From Paralithodes platypus (lineage: Eukaryota > Arthropoda > Malacostraca > Decapoda > Lithodidae), in assembly GCA_032716605.1 (NCBI GenBank), contig CM064519.1, forward strand, positions 31,187,438-31,251,437: DNA of 64,000 bases, given 5' to 3'. Positions 32,896 through 44,429 of the stretch are shown in pieces. The first letter of the stretch is position 1, and every line of letters begins with the position of its first letter. The notes under the pieces were generated by a model. That model did no database searches and was not told where the DNA came from. It was given only the letters and a program-made list of their open reading frames with translations. The position numbers and the translations under genes are program-made.

Positions 32896-33389
32896 GTGTT
32901 GTCATAGATTCCAGTGGTTTTCGCTCAACAAGTGTTATTGGTATCTTTATAGTTACTGGGAAAAGTGCTTATCCCTCAGAGTATTAGTCAGTGTCCGAAA
33001 CTTTGTGAAATGTCTGACAACACTTATTAACCTCGACTGTACCAAGTAACCGCAAAGCAAAGACCACGCTAATTGATTCGGGGTTACGAATCCGGGTGTC
33101 GTTTCGTAGTTTTGATAAATGGAGAAAAATGCAATGCCCTTCTCTGCATATTAAAAACAAAATACCAGACGCGATCTGTCTTGCAATGAATTAATTGTTG
33201 AAAGAGTTAATAGTCTTAGCTTTTGATATGTAAATGACGCACGAATCAGCCTTTCAGAATATATACTGTTCTTAAATTTAATTATCTTGTATAAGTCAAG
33301 CTTTGGAGAATATATGATTCAATTATCGGTATATTTTACTCCTTTGAAGAATATTCCACTCATCAGATTAGAGTATTTTACTAATTTTG
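32896..33389. other. No gene recognised
   Basis: Nothing supported. Confidence 0.55.
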
Positions 33390-33755
33390 TTGAGGGGGGA
33401 TGGTTCGTTTTTCTGGACCCCTTTTTCCCTCGTGTTTTAGTTTTGAGATTATAAGACGTTCAGCCCATTAGTTTGGCGAATTTAACACCTTTCGTTGTCA
33501 ATTTTAAGACCTATGGTGCCATTTAGGTGTCGATGTTTTTTCCTGGCGAGCGATAGCGAGCCTGTAATTATAAGAGGAACCGGCCTTCGGCCAGAAAATT
33601 TGTCTACCGAAATTTGTTAAAGTTTATCTTGAGTGGGGGGGGGGGGGGTCTAGGGGGTGTTTGTATACGTTTGAGGGAGGTCTAGCGCGGAAACTTATAT
33701 GAATAAATGAATACATATTTGTCATAGACTAAACAAACAGCCACTAGCCCCTTAA
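33390..33755 (+). mobile_element. Family A TTAA MITE (long subtype)
   Basis: TTGAGGGGGGATGGTTCG at the left and CCACTAGCCCCTTAA at the right. The TTTAGCCCCATT block is shortened. Core GGCGAGCGATAGCGAGCC intact; hairpin CCGGCC-TTC-GGCCAG; a poly-G run (33637-33648) interrupts the right arm. Confidence 0.85.
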
Positions 33756-34056
33756 ACAGATATTGACCCTCCACGATTGTCTTGTGAACAACATTCTTTT
33801 CTTGTTCAGATATTTCTAGAAATTAAATTATGAAATATATAATATACATGAAATAATCAAACTCAAATGATCACTTCTAGTTTCCAAATTACTAATCCGT
33901 ATGCAGGCAACTTGCAGGGCTATATGACCAACAACACGGGAATAAAGTTATGTATAAAGTATAGCCTTGATCAGCATGTAGTCTGCCAAGCTGAGAGGAT
34001 TTTGTGTAAAGATCTATTTATAGAGCAAGCCATTCAAGGACACGCAGATTGCCTTG

Positions 34057-34356
34057 TTAACCCCTTCTGTGTCGGCGACGTCTTTTCAATATCATTACCT
34101 TACCTTGTGTTACCTTGTGTTGAGTTCGCCACACTTCTAGCGGCACCAAGGAGCGTGCCGCCCATTGTTCTGGGTGGTGATCTAGATATATTTAGACTAT
34201 TTTGTGCCGTTTAAGACGGATCTGTGGTAGTAAAAATGGGTAGGTTTGATAGTTCGAAGTCTAAGAATTGCTAGTGGCTCGTTTTAAACTGACACACATC
34301 GTCTAATAGTAGCCAGAATATAAATATAAAGACGTCACCGGTACAGAAGGGGTTAA
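34057..34356 (+). mobile_element. Family C piggyBac-like MITE carrying a LINE insertion
   Basis: TTAACCCCTTCTGTGTCGGC at the left and CCGGTACAGAAGGGGTTAA at the right. At 300 bp it is about 85 bp longer than its relatives; the excess is the LINE 3' fragment at 34096-34180. Flanking interior matches the 14249 copy. Confidence 0.88.
34096..34180 (-). mobile_element. Short LINE 3'-end insertion
   Basis: On the minus strand: CACCACCC, then GCTCCTTGGTGCCGCTAGAA, GTGTGGCGAACTCAACACA and AGGTAACACAAGGTAAGGTA. This matches the last coding bases and tail of the LINE fragment at 21620-21700. It is an extreme 5' truncation (about 85 bp). Confidence 0.75.
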
Positions 34357-34421
34357 ATCAGTTTAGTCTTCACCATTGTCAACTCGACCTATCACCTAAC
34401 ACGTACAATTCCTGCTAATTT

Positions 34422-34802
34422 TTAAAGGGGGTGACCTGCTTTTGTTTCTCTCCTTCTCTCTCTTAGGCCTACCCTGGATTGTATTCATTCGGCCCCATTC
34501 AGCCTACTGTTTTAGGACGTATATCCCCATCCAGATGTCGATTTCTTCCTGGCGAGCGATAGCGAGCCAGCAATATATGAAGAAATCCGGCTTCGCCGGA
34601 GACATTTTTCTATCGAAAAAGGTCAAAATTTAGCCTGCTGTCAAAAATTGTTTATATATGTGGGCTCGCTACCGCTCGCCAGGAAAAAATCGACACCTGG
34701 ATGGGGATAAACGTCTTAAAACTGTAGGCTGAATGGGGCCGAATGGATACAAGCCAGAGAATGAGAGAAAAGGAGAGAAGAAAAGCAGGTCACCCCCCTT
34801 AA
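34422..34802 (+). mobile_element. Family B fold-back MITE, reference copy
   Basis: TTAAAGGGGGTGACCTGC at the left and GCAGGTCACCCCCCTTAA at the right, an inverted pair. Arms also match through TTCGGCCCCATTCAGCCTAC, TTTTAGGACG and GGCGAGCGATAGCGAGCC. Centre: perfect hairpin TCCGGC-TTC-GCCGGA near 34587. A few percent arm divergence suggests fairly recent origin. Confidence 0.93.
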
Positions 34803-34865
34803 CACCTTCTCTAACATTTGTTGCAATTACCAGGGTGATTGTTGTTGGTCAGTTTGGTTTGCTAT

Positions 34866-35430
34866 CAAGTTGTGAACTAAGTATTGTGATCATTATTAGG
34901 TCGTGAACAAAGTATTGTGATCATTATTAGGTTGTGAACAAAGTATTGTGATCATTATTAGGTTGTGAACAAAGTATTGTGATCATTATTAGGTTGTGAA
35001 CAAAGTATTGTGATCATTATTAGGTTGTGAACAAAGTATTGTGATCATTATTAGGTTGTGAACAAAGTATTGTGATCATTATTAGGTTGTGAACAAGTAT
35101 TGATCATTATTAGGTTGTGAACAAAGTATTGTGATCATTATTAGGATTAGGTTGTGAACAAAGTATTGTGATCATTATTAGGTTGTGAACAAAGTATTGT
35201 GATCATTATTAGGTTGTGAACAAAGTATTGTGATCATTATTAGGTTGTGAACAAAGTATTGTGATCATTATTAGGTTGTGAACAAAGTATTGTGATCATT
35301 ATTAGGTTGTGAACAAAGTATTGTGATCATTATTAGGTTGTGAACAAAGTATTGTGATCATTATTAGGTTGTGAACAAAGTATTGTGATCATTATTAGGT
35401 TGTGAACAAAGTATTGTGATCATTATTAGC
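34866..35430. repeat. 31-bp minisatellite, about 18 copies
   Basis: The unit is GTTGTGAACAAAGTATTGTG plus ATCATTATTAG. Nearly all copies are identical. One lacks a few bases near 35094, and GATTAGGATTAGG marks an imperfect junction near 35145. Confidence 0.97.
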
Positions 35431-35470
35431 TAGAGTTATTGTTATGAAACGTATTTAGTTTTTTTTTAGT

Positions 35471-35674
35471 TTAACCCATACAATACTAGTGACGCCTTTT
35501 TCATCATGTTCTGGCGATTTTATTCAGCTTACGACGAACCTCCAGCAATAAAAAGGCTTCCAAATATTTCAACCAACCTTTTTAACTATCACAGATCCGT
35601 CCTAAGCTGCATAATATCGTCTACATATAGCTAGAATACCATATAACACACGTTGCTGGCACTCAAAGGGTTAA
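35471..35674 (+). mobile_element. Family C piggyBac-like MITE
   Basis: TTAACCCATACAATACTAGT at the left and GGCACTCAAAGGGTTAA at the right. Interior GGCGATTTTATTCAGCTTA pairs with TAAGCTGCATAATATCGTC. Confidence 0.85.
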
Positions 35675-35735
35675 TAATTATGTTCTGGACACCCTGTACA
35701 TTTCACAAACAACATTCTATACTAACTCCAGAATA

Positions 35736-36212
35736 ACCATCCATGTCTCATTGGAGGGTTTACCTTCAGTATCGAACTGACAGTACAGTACAGTATCACA
35801 TAAACTACCCTCTCTTGCATAGCTCACAAAACCATCCATGTCTCCTGGAGGTTTACCTTCAGTATCGAACTGACAGTACAGTACAGTATCACATAAACTA
35901 CCCTCTCTTGCATAGCTCACAAAACCATCCATGTCTCCTGGAGGGTTTACCTTCAGTATCGAACTGACAGTACAGTACAGTATCACATAAACTACCCTCT
36001 CTTGCATAGCTCACAAACCATCCATGTCTCCTGGAGGGTTTACCTTCAGTATCGAACTGACAGTACAGTACAGTGTCACATAAACTACCCTCTCTTGCAT
36101 AGCTCACAAAACCATCCATGTCTCATTGGGGGGTTTACCTTCAGTATCGAACTGACAGTACAGTACAGTACAGTATCACATAAACTACCCTCTCTTGCAT
36201 AGCTCACAAAAC
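35736..36212. repeat. 94-bp tandem repeat, 5 copies
   Basis: The unit runs from CCATCCATGTCTC through TTTACCTTCAGTATCGAAC, ACAGTACAGTACAGTATC and CTCTCTTGCATAGCTCACA. Copies are very similar, with small indels (a GTACA addition in the last, one A lost in the fourth). Overlapping ORFs on both strands are artefacts. Confidence 0.96.
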
Positions 36213-36343
36213 AACACTTCATGTGTCCAGCCAATAAGTAAATATATTAATAACAAATATGCAGCACCTTTTTCACTAATGTGTGCAATATCCACCTCTC
36301 AAAACGGCCCTCTATACCTAATGTCCAAAAGTAATTTCCTTGC

Positions 36344-36678
36344 TTAAGGGGAGGTTTTTAGTTGATTCCCTAGACTTCCGTCAAACTTAAAATTACTCCC
36401 CCTAGACCCCCTTTCAAGATAAATTTGTACTTTTTTCGGTAGAAAAATGTCCCGGCCGAAGGCCGATTCCCCTTAAATTACAGGCTCGCTATCGCTCGCC
36501 AGGAAAAAATCGACACCTAAATGGCACGAATGGTCTTAAAATTGATAGAAATGGGGCGAGGGTTCTTAAAATCGCCAAATTAATGGGGCGAACGTTTTAA
36601 AATCTCAAAAGCAATGGGGCTAAACATGAGGGAGAAAGGGGTCCAGAAAAAATCCTCCAGGTGGAAATCTCCCCTTAA
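36344..36678 (-). mobile_element. Family A TTAA MITE (short subtype)
   Basis: TTAAGGGGAGGTTTTTAG at the left and GGAAATCTCCCCTTAA at the right; CCGGCCGAAGGCCGA hairpin with one changed base; core GGCTCGCTATCGCTCGCC. All blocks present. Confidence 0.92.
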
Positions 36679-37350
36679 CTCACAAGCAACCCTCCGCTTT
36701 CTTTAACTCACAAACGACCCCCCTTCCAAAACTGACAATCGACCTTCCACACCTAATCCACAATATGACCCTCCGTAAGTCATTCAGAACCCTACACATT
36801 CAAGCTAAGCTCACAAACTGGAGGTCAATGTCAACTAGAAACCGCACCCTTCCCTTCTTGCTCAAATATGACTCCTCTGGTCCTATAGTCCGTGCATTCT
36901 AGGTTGGCCAGAAATCGTAATCTCTAACCCTCTGTAACGCAAAAAGGGCTAGAGCAAATGAGCCGTCAATTTATACATATATTCCCTAACCAAGTCTTCC
37001 TATTTGGTAGAAATATTAGTTTGCTTACTCTAGTCCTTTTTTAGTTATGAGAGGTTATTGGTTACGATTTCTGCCCAACCTAGCTTTAACGGACTATTGT
37101 TAAAAAGACGACTCCTCAGTACCTAATTCACAAACGACATCACCATACACAACCCTCACCTAACGCCTCTATTCTTATCCCAAAAAGCAAGTCCCCCATA
37201 CCTAACGCACAAACCACCCTCCATTCCTAACTCACACACCACCCTCCATACCTAACTCACAAACGATACAGCCATATTTATGTTAACTAATACTGCCCAT
37301 ACCTAACACACAAATGAACGACCATAAGTAATTCACCTACTGCCCTCTAT
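36679..37350. repeat. Degenerate CTCACAAACNACCCTCC repeat
   Basis: Variants of AACTCACAAACGACCCTCC recur at irregular spacing and look like the ancestral form of the ordered array that follows. The plus strand is strikingly poor in G. A family E element interrupts it. Confidence 0.7.
36893..37099 (+). mobile_element. Family E MITE, copy 4
   Basis: CTATAGTCCGTGCATTCTAG at the left is inverted at the right as CTAGCTTTAACGGACTAT. Interior TTTGGTAGAAATATTAG and CTCTGTAACGCAAAAAGG match other E copies. Confidence 0.75.
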
Positions 37351-38275
37351 ATCTAACAAACAAACCACCCACCATACGTAACCATGAAACTAACCTCTAT
37401 ATATAACTCACAAGCAACTTTTCATCCGTAACTCACCTACTACCCTCCACACGTAACCATGAAACTAACCTCTATATATAACTCACAAGCAACTTTTCAT
37501 CCGTAACTCACCTACTACCCTCCACACGTAACCTAGACACTAACCTCCATATATAACTCACATACAACTTTTCATCCGTAACTCACCTACTACCCTCCAC
37601 ACGTAACCTAGACACTAACCTCCATATATAACTCACACACAACTTTTCATTTGTAACTCACCTACTACCCTCCACACGTAACCTAGACACTAACCTCCAT
37701 ATATAACTCACATACAACTTTTCATCCGTAACTCACCTACTACCCTCCACACGTAACCTAGACACTAACCTCCATATATAACTCACACACAACTTTTCAT
37801 TTGTAACTCACCTACTACCCTCCACACGTAACCTAGACACTAACCTCCATATATAACTCACAAGCAATTTTTCATACGTAACTCACCTACTACCCTCCAC
37901 ACGTAACCAAGAAACTAACTTCCATAACCTCCACAAGCAACTTTTCATCCTAAATTCACCTACTACCTTTAATACGTAACCAAGAAACTAACCTCCATAT
38001 ATAACTCACCAACAACTTTCCATACGTAACTCACCTACTACCCTCCACACGTAACCTAGACACTAACCTCCATATATAACTCACCAACAACTTTCCATAC
38101 GTAACTCACCTACTAGCCTGCATACGTAACCTAGAAAAAAAAAATCCATTATATAATTCACAAGCAACTTTTCATCCTTAACTCACCTACCACCCTTAAT
38201 ACGTACATTTGAAACTAACCTCCGTATATAACTCAACAACAACTTGTCACACGTAACTCACCTACTGCCCTCCAT
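37351..38275. repeat. 76-bp tandem array with 152-bp dimers
   Basis: About 12 copies of a unit with CTTTTCATCCGTAACTCACC, TACTACCCTCCACACGTAAC and ACTAACCTCCATATATAACT. Between 37550 and 37870 two unit types alternate (CATACAAC...CATCCG and CACACAAC...CATTTG), giving a dimeric higher-order repeat. Outer copies are diverged. Confidence 0.93.
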
Positions 38276-38460
38276 ACATAACACCCGGAATGACCTTTGA
38301 AGCCTGCGAGTGGACAAACCGAATGTATAGTATGTGACAAATGACCAATATTCCCACCACCTCATCCTGGAGACGCTCGGGTCGAGAGGGAGCCGCGGTA
38401 AGTGGGCGTGGTAATCCTCACTTAACATGCATACATAATCTTCCAAGCTGCAATAGATCC

Positions 38461-38516
38461 CACCACCATCACCACCACCACCACCACCACCACCACCACC
38501 ACCACCACCACCACCG
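38461..38516. repeat. (ACC)n microsatellite
   Basis: About 18 units, directly before a family B element. Confidence 0.96.
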
Positions 38517-38517
38517 A

Positions 38518-38901
38518 TTAAGGGAGCCCACCTCGCTTGTGTTCTCTTTCTCTCTCTCTCTCTCTTTGGCTTGTATCTATTCAGCCCCATTCAGCCTACT
38601 GTTTTAAGACGTTTACCCCCATCTAGGTGTCAATATTTTCCTGGCGAGCGGTAGCGAGCCAGTATATATATTTTGTGTTTGACAGCAAGCTAAATTTGTA
38701 ATTTTTTTAATAGAAAAATTTCTCAGGCGAAGCCGGATTTCTCCATACAATGCTGGCTCGCTATCGCTTGCCAGGAAGAAATCGACACCTGGATGGGGAT
38801 AAACGTCTTAAAACAGTTGACTGAATGGGGCCGAATAGATACAAGCCAGAGAAAGAGAGAAAAGGAGAGAGAGATAACAAAAAGCCGGTGACCCCGCTTA
38901 A
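38518..38901 (+). mobile_element. Family B fold-back MITE
   Basis: TTAAGGGAGCCCACCTCGC at the left; GGTGACCCCGCTTAA at the right. Inverted arms with GGCGAGCGGTAGCGAGCCAG and its complement. The hairpin reads TCAGGC-GAA-GCCGGA, with one mismatch. The left end matches 5608 and 57393, forming a subtype with GAGCCCACC ends. Confidence 0.9.
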
Positions 38902-39615
38902 TAAGGCATTTGCAGTGGGCAGACACGTAATGAAAACAAGAACACCATAAAGAAAATCTCATCCCCGCGTTTGTCTGCATGCTCGCCTTCCCCCGTGCAG
39001 CTCTATTGTGATAAGCCCTCGTGATCGGCTTCTAGCTGTCCGGGTTAATTCCAAGTTACACATGCGCTTTCAGGCATATTTTCTTTTTGTCATTCTGGTC
39101 CGAAATCTGTTTAATCTCTATGTATAAGCCATTAGATGTATTATGCTAACGAACCTTCAGACAATTTGCCAACACCAATGGAAAATGATCCTTGATATTA
39201 TACCAGGTTAAAGTTGCCGACCCAAAGTCGCCAGAACTAACCCTCCTGTGATAGTAATACACTTCTGGCACGTGTTTTCATTATGCCTCGGGGCCTGTTT
39301 GTGCGATTGTTATTCCTTAATAGGTCAGTGTACACAGTCATTGTCACTTTACAGAACCTCTTAAAAGGGTAATTCGTAATTTACAATTGTGTTTACGAAT
39401 CTGCCCTCGATACTGTAGTATGTATTATGGTCTCTGCCTAGAACCAATGCTATAGATCTGCTACACATGATAATTATCTTACAATATCTGTATCCATCCG
39501 TTATACAACTCCTTATCGAGAGCTTGACTGCATAACAGTTATATATGTGCTATTCTGTAGGGTAAAAATATACAATCTCGTCTTACATGCTTGTCATTCT
39601 TATAATCTATATTTC
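38902..39615. other. No gene recognised
   Basis: Single-copy-looking sequence. Confidence 0.5.
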
Positions 39616-39619
39616 ACCA

Positions 39620-39738
39620 CAACACCAAACACCTCCAATGAAATTTATGAAAGCATATATGTGATCCACCGGGATTCGAACCTGGGTTATACACACTGAT
39701 TTGTAGACACCTTAACCATTACACCACCAGGACGGTTA
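39620..39738 (-). mobile_element. tRNA-derived SINE, copy 1
   Basis: The minus strand shows an A-box TGGTGTAATGG and a perfect B-box GGTTCGAATCC 43 bases apart, the internal Pol III promoter of tRNA genes. The acceptor ends (GTCCTGG and TGGATCA) do not pair and the anticodon arm does not fold, so it is not a working tRNA gene. The tail after the tRNA-like part (CACATATATGCTTTCATAA then ATTTCATTGGAG) matches 57915-57950. Confidence 0.65.
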
Positions 39739-40143
39739 TAGGTTTATGCACACGCCTACGACTTATATCCATTATCGACTACTGGATATTAATCTAAGCA
39801 CGTTCATATTCCCAACCGCGCTATGGTACCCTAATGTTTAAGTGAGAGGAAAGAATATTGATGGGGCACAGATCATAATGATAGGATTAATTGTACTCAC
39901 CAACCGTCTTCTCACTAGTTTGAAATGTAAAATTTTTATAACTATTGTCCGGGTGCTTACCTGAAAACAGAAAAGAGAAAACACTATTAGAAACGTTGTC
40001 ATTCACATTTATTATAATCATAGTAAAATATTTATGTTAATTGAAAATTCTGAACATTTTGTTACCTGATAGTGAACGGAAAATTTTACAAAATAATTCT
40101 GCAATATTGATATAAATTGAAGTTATTTACTTATATAAACAAC

Positions 40144-40145
<2 letters not shown>

Positions 40146-40181
<36 letters not shown>
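40146..40181. repeat. (AT)n microsatellite
   Basis: About 34 bp. Confidence 0.95.
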
Positions 40182-40182
<1 letters not shown>

Positions 40183-40438
40183 CGTTCTCCGCAACAAACC
40201 AGCTTCCACCAAGATAAAGAGCCCGATGACCGACGATCACGTCATTTACCTGTAATTATGAGGACTGTGGACCTTATTCCTATATTGGCATGACGCAGAC
40301 TCGTCTTTCACGTCGGTTAACTGTTCACCTTCAGGCTGGAGCCATCAAAGACCACTATCTCACCCCCAACCACCCCCACCTCACACGCTACGAGTTAGAG
40401 AAACACACCACCATACTCGATAAAGAAAGTGACCCAAG

Positions 40439-40440
<2 letters not shown>

Positions 40441-40492
<52 letters not shown>

Positions 40493-40500
40493 GTATATAC

Positions 40501-40566
<66 letters not shown>

Positions 40567-40605
40567 ATATCCGTAAAGGTACCTTGATTCTTATATATAT
40601 ATATA
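40441..40605. repeat. (AT)n microsatellites
   Basis: Two TA runs (40441-40490 and 40504-40561) separated by CCGTATATACAGG, and a third short run near 40593. Confidence 0.96.
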
Positions 40606-40738
40606 TGCTATGAAATTAGAAGAATATATCGTTATAGTGTATATAATTACCATTGGTGTAATCTGCTTAATGCTACTGCAATTATCACCCAACTCTGAGC
40701 CACTTGTTTTACAGTAATAGGAACTAGCCAACCCTAAC

Positions 40739-40948
40739 TTTACCCTTGAGGATTATGACGTAGTTTAACAGTGTTTTTTATGGTTATCACTAGACGATTT
40801 TATTCAATTTTGGAAGCCCCCTCAAGAATCAAAGAGGTAATAAATATCTCAATCACCCCTCCGACTTACACCTATACCTTCCTAAGCTGAAAAAATCGTC
40901 TACTAATAGCCAAACACAAAGGCAGAAATTGGTCTTTGTAACTTTTAA
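40739..40948 (+). mobile_element. Family C piggyBac-like MITE, decayed
   Basis: TTTACCCTTGAGGATTATGA at the left (compare the 13932 copy). Arms CACTAGACGATTTTATTCA and AAAAATCGTCTACTAATAGC are inverted. The right end is poorly preserved (TTGTAACTTTTAA). Confidence 0.7.
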
Positions 40949-41020
40949 CCTAAGTGAAATAATCCTATTATAACCCATCTTTTCTCAGCTTAACCTTAAA
41001 ATAACCCATCCACGCCATCC

Positions 41021-41356
41021 TTAAGGGCAGATTTCCACCTGGAGGATTTTTGTCTGGACCCCTGTCTCCCTCATGTTTAGCGCGATTGCTTTTGAGATTT
41101 TAAGACGTTCGCCCAATTAGTTTGCCGATTTTAAGAACCCTCGCCCCATTTCTGTCAATCTTAAGACCATTCGTGCCATTTAGGTGTCGATTTTTTTCCT
41201 GGCGAACGATAGCGAGCCTGTAATTTAAGGGGAACCGGCCTTCGGCCGGGACATTTTTCTACCGAAAAATGTACAAATTGATCTTGAAAGGGGGTCTAGG
41301 GGGAGTAATTTTAAGCTTGATGGAAGTCTAGGAATCAACTAAAAACCTCCCCTTAA
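41021..41356 (+). mobile_element. Family A TTAA MITE (short subtype)
   Basis: TTAAGGGCAGATTTCCACC at the left and AAAAACCTCCCCTTAA at the right; core GGCGAACGATAGCGAGCC; intact hairpin CCGGCCTTCGGCCGG near 41236. Confidence 0.92.
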
Positions 41357-41429
41357 ACGTAATTCTCCTCTCCTGTCTAATCTAAGCATATGATGTCTAC
41401 TTTATCTTATGGGTTGTAGAGGAATTGAA

Positions 41430-41649
41430 TGAAGCCCCTTCTGTACCGGCGACGTCTTATTAATGTTATGCTAGCTATTGTTGGCGGATTTTGAGCAGCT
41501 TAATTAAGATGGATATATGGTAGCAAAAAGAGGCAAGTGAGATAGTTCGAAGCCAGTTAATTGCTAGAGGCCCTTTTTACACTAAATGGAATCGTCTAAT
41601 AGTAGCCAGAATACAGTTAATAGGACGGTAACGGTACTGGAGGGGTTAA
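41430..41649 (+). mobile_element. Family C piggyBac-like MITE
   Basis: TGAAGCCCCTTCTGTACCGG at the left and GGTACTGGAGGGGTTAA at the right; GACGTC retained on the left only. Interior GTGAGATAGTTCGAAGCC matches 14249. Confidence 0.83.
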
Positions 41650-41711
41650 CCAAGACCTACCGTACGAGACTAGAGTATCGGTGGTCTATGTTTAACCCTA
41701 GTTGGTTGATG

Positions 41712-42010
41712 GTGGGAGGAGATTTTTGACCAGACCAATTTTGCTCCATTAGTTTCGAGATCTTAAGACGTTTCACCTCATTAGTTTAACGATAATAAGA
41801 AGTTTCATCCCAATCAAATGTCGATTTGTCTCTGGGCGAGCGATAGCGAGTCTCTAACTTAGACGAAATCAGCCTTCGGCCAGAATAATGTTCTATCAAA
41901 ATATGTAAGAATTTAACTTAAAATGGTTCCGGGGGAGAAAGGGGGAGGGGGGGGGGGGGGGAGAGAGTGATAGAGGCATATTTTTGTTTGAACGAAGTCA
42001 GGGAAGGCAA
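41712..42010 (+). mobile_element. Highly diverged family A element
   Basis: Recognisable blocks in order: AGGAGATTTTTGACCAGACC, TTGCTCCATTAGTTTCGAGA, CTTAAGACGTTTCACC, core GGCGAGCGATAGCGAG, hairpin remnant CAGCCTTCGGCCAG. A ~20-bp poly-G expansion lies at 41946-41962. Ends not defined. Confidence 0.65.
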
Positions 42011-42740
42011 TATTGTTAGCCTTGGGACAAACTCAAATACATTGCTCGAAAAGGGTAAAAGGAAGCGAAATCTTCAATATCAACTACATATAATATCATA
42101 ATAAAACTCCAAGAAGGCGGAGTAGATAGTGTTAAGGTAATAGGAGTAGATGTGACCAACCACCTATTGTTTTGAATACACACCAGCAGCAGGAATGGTC
42201 AAGTGTACACCACAATTCATCGCTAGCACCATAATACCGCAATGTGCACTGGCCACCGGTAATCAAGTCACTAAGTACATCAACTAAGAGTCCTCTATCA
42301 TCCAAGGCAGGAAAAAACAGCTTATTTTTATATGCCAAGTTGTGGCCCTCTAAAATAGTTTGATTATTTTATTGATATATTTTATTATTGTTTGAGATTT
42401 AATTTGGTTGAGAATGCATTTTTTGGAGGATGAATTTGAAAGCATAGTAATTTCGGTAAAAACTACGTTTTTTTTAAGACTAAATGTGGTTTACACGATT
42501 ATTAAAGTACAGTTGTTTGAGACTGAGTTAATTGATATCAATATTGGTTAACATTAAACAAAATCAGAGTTTTTCTTTTCATTTATTTACGTTTTTCTTA
42601 CGATGGCGAAAAATGCGGATTGAAGCTGTTGAATTCCCTGTAATTTGTTTCATATGACTGATTCGAAGCAATGCCAGCAAAAACCGTCCTAAAACTATGA
42701 TGCCATTGAAAAAATATATATTATTCACCTGTTATACCAA
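42011..42740. other. AT-rich DNA, no gene
   Basis: Nothing supported. Confidence 0.5.
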
Positions 42741-42747
42741 ACTAATA

Positions 42748-42849
42748 TGTACATTACCACACTTAATGATTAAACCACACCATCCAACCCCAACAATATG
42801 TACATTACCACACTTAATGATTAAACCACACCATCCAACCCCAACAATA
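42748..42849. repeat. 51-bp tandem duplication
   Basis: ATGTACATTACCACACTTAA through CACCATCCAACCCCAACAAT occurs twice in perfect tandem. Confidence 0.95.
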
Positions 42850-43084
42850 CAGAAAATAACAGTGCCAGGTTTTTCCTAATAAACATCACAACAGAAAGCT
42901 CTAATTTCTACCCCTATAAATATATATAATCTTTACTCCCCGCGTCCTCCATCACAGCAAAACACGCTCTTGTATCCCAACAAAAATAGCCGAACAATCG
43001 TCCAACACAACGATGCAATTTCAACACTCTCCACCTCTCCCAAACATCACACTATAGCACTCCACCTCCCCTACCCATCTTAGC

Positions 43085-43385
43085 AACAACATAGCACACC
43101 ACACCAAACACAATATACAACACAGCACAGCAGAACATCGCGGTAAAACACAGCACAGCACACCACAACAGAGCATAGCGCAGACCAACAATAATACAGC
43201 ACACATCACAACAAAACACAACACAGGACACAACACACCACAGTAGAGCATAGCACAGCGCAGACCAATAATCACGCAGCACAGCATAGCACAGAAGAAA
43301 CATAACACAGCACAGCACAGCAGAGCATAGTACATAAACAACATAACACAGCATAACACAGCACATGACAGCACAGCACGGCGGC
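43085..43385. repeat. Cryptic ACAGC-rich repeat
   Basis: Imperfect (CACAG)n with GCATAGCACAGC and AACATAACAC variants; the plus strand is poor in T. The Cys-rich ORFs on the minus strand (43021-43477) arise from TGTGCTGT-type composition and are not genes. Confidence 0.85.
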
Positions 43386-43503
43386 AGGACGGATAGAGTC
43401 GCGCGGGTGTTCTGACAATGATGTAATCGCGGCCCATAAATCATGCCGGGCCGTAACGCTGTGATCGTTACCCCCACGTCCTAGCTAGCACTACTGACGG
43501 GGG

Positions 43504-43800
<297 letters not shown>

Positions 43801-44429
43801 TGTGAGATTGAGTAAGTTGTGTAAGTTGTAAGCCGTGTGTGTGTGTGCGTGCAGGTATCTGTGTGTGTTTGTGTGTGACTGACTAACTGTATGAATGAGG
43901 TTGGATGGTGGGAGTGAGGAAGAGGGGTGGTTATGGTGCTAGGTGTGTTTGGGGTCTAACATTGCAAGGACTCTAAAGGGGTGCAGCCACATTTAAATAC
44001 CCTTACGTCCATAATGTCTACCTTTATTGACGTGGTGAGACAGAGAGGGAGGGAGGTTATGTTAAATATTTTGCTTGTGGACTGCGGTTACGAAGAATTG
44101 AGTTGATGATATGTGCTGATAAACTGCATAGTGTTAGACGCAAGGAGGCTGCAAGTAACTGAGAAAGATGATTAAAATATGAAATATGATGATAGAGTGT
44201 TCGAGGTTGCACAAATTCGAGCACCCTAAGAATGCTGACAAATAATTAGCTTAGAGCAAGACCAAAATATGTCGAATGTGTTGCATAATAATGGAAATTT
44301 ACTACATAGTAATTAGATAATTGTTTGATGAATGCTTTAATGAATGTCTCCAAATTCTGTATTATGATTTTTATTTCAACAATACGGTGAGGGGTCTAAT
44401 GGAGGTCATGGGTAAAAATAGTGGGAGGG
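43801..44429. other. No gene recognised
   Basis: A short TG-rich part near 43835-43880. Otherwise nothing. Confidence 0.5.

Noticed and set aside
33867..34214. 115-residue ORF
   Set aside because: Its second half runs through a family C MITE and a LINE remnant, so it cannot be a conserved gene.
39662..39735. Functional tRNA gene on the minus strand
   Set aside because: A- and B-boxes are good, but the acceptor stem does not pair, the anticodon arm does not fold, and a second decayed copy with the same tail exists.
43021..43477. Cys-rich 138- and 141-residue minus-strand ORFs
   Set aside because: Two overlapping frames from cryptic ACAGC repeats; cysteine spacing follows the repeat and no secretion signal is apparent.
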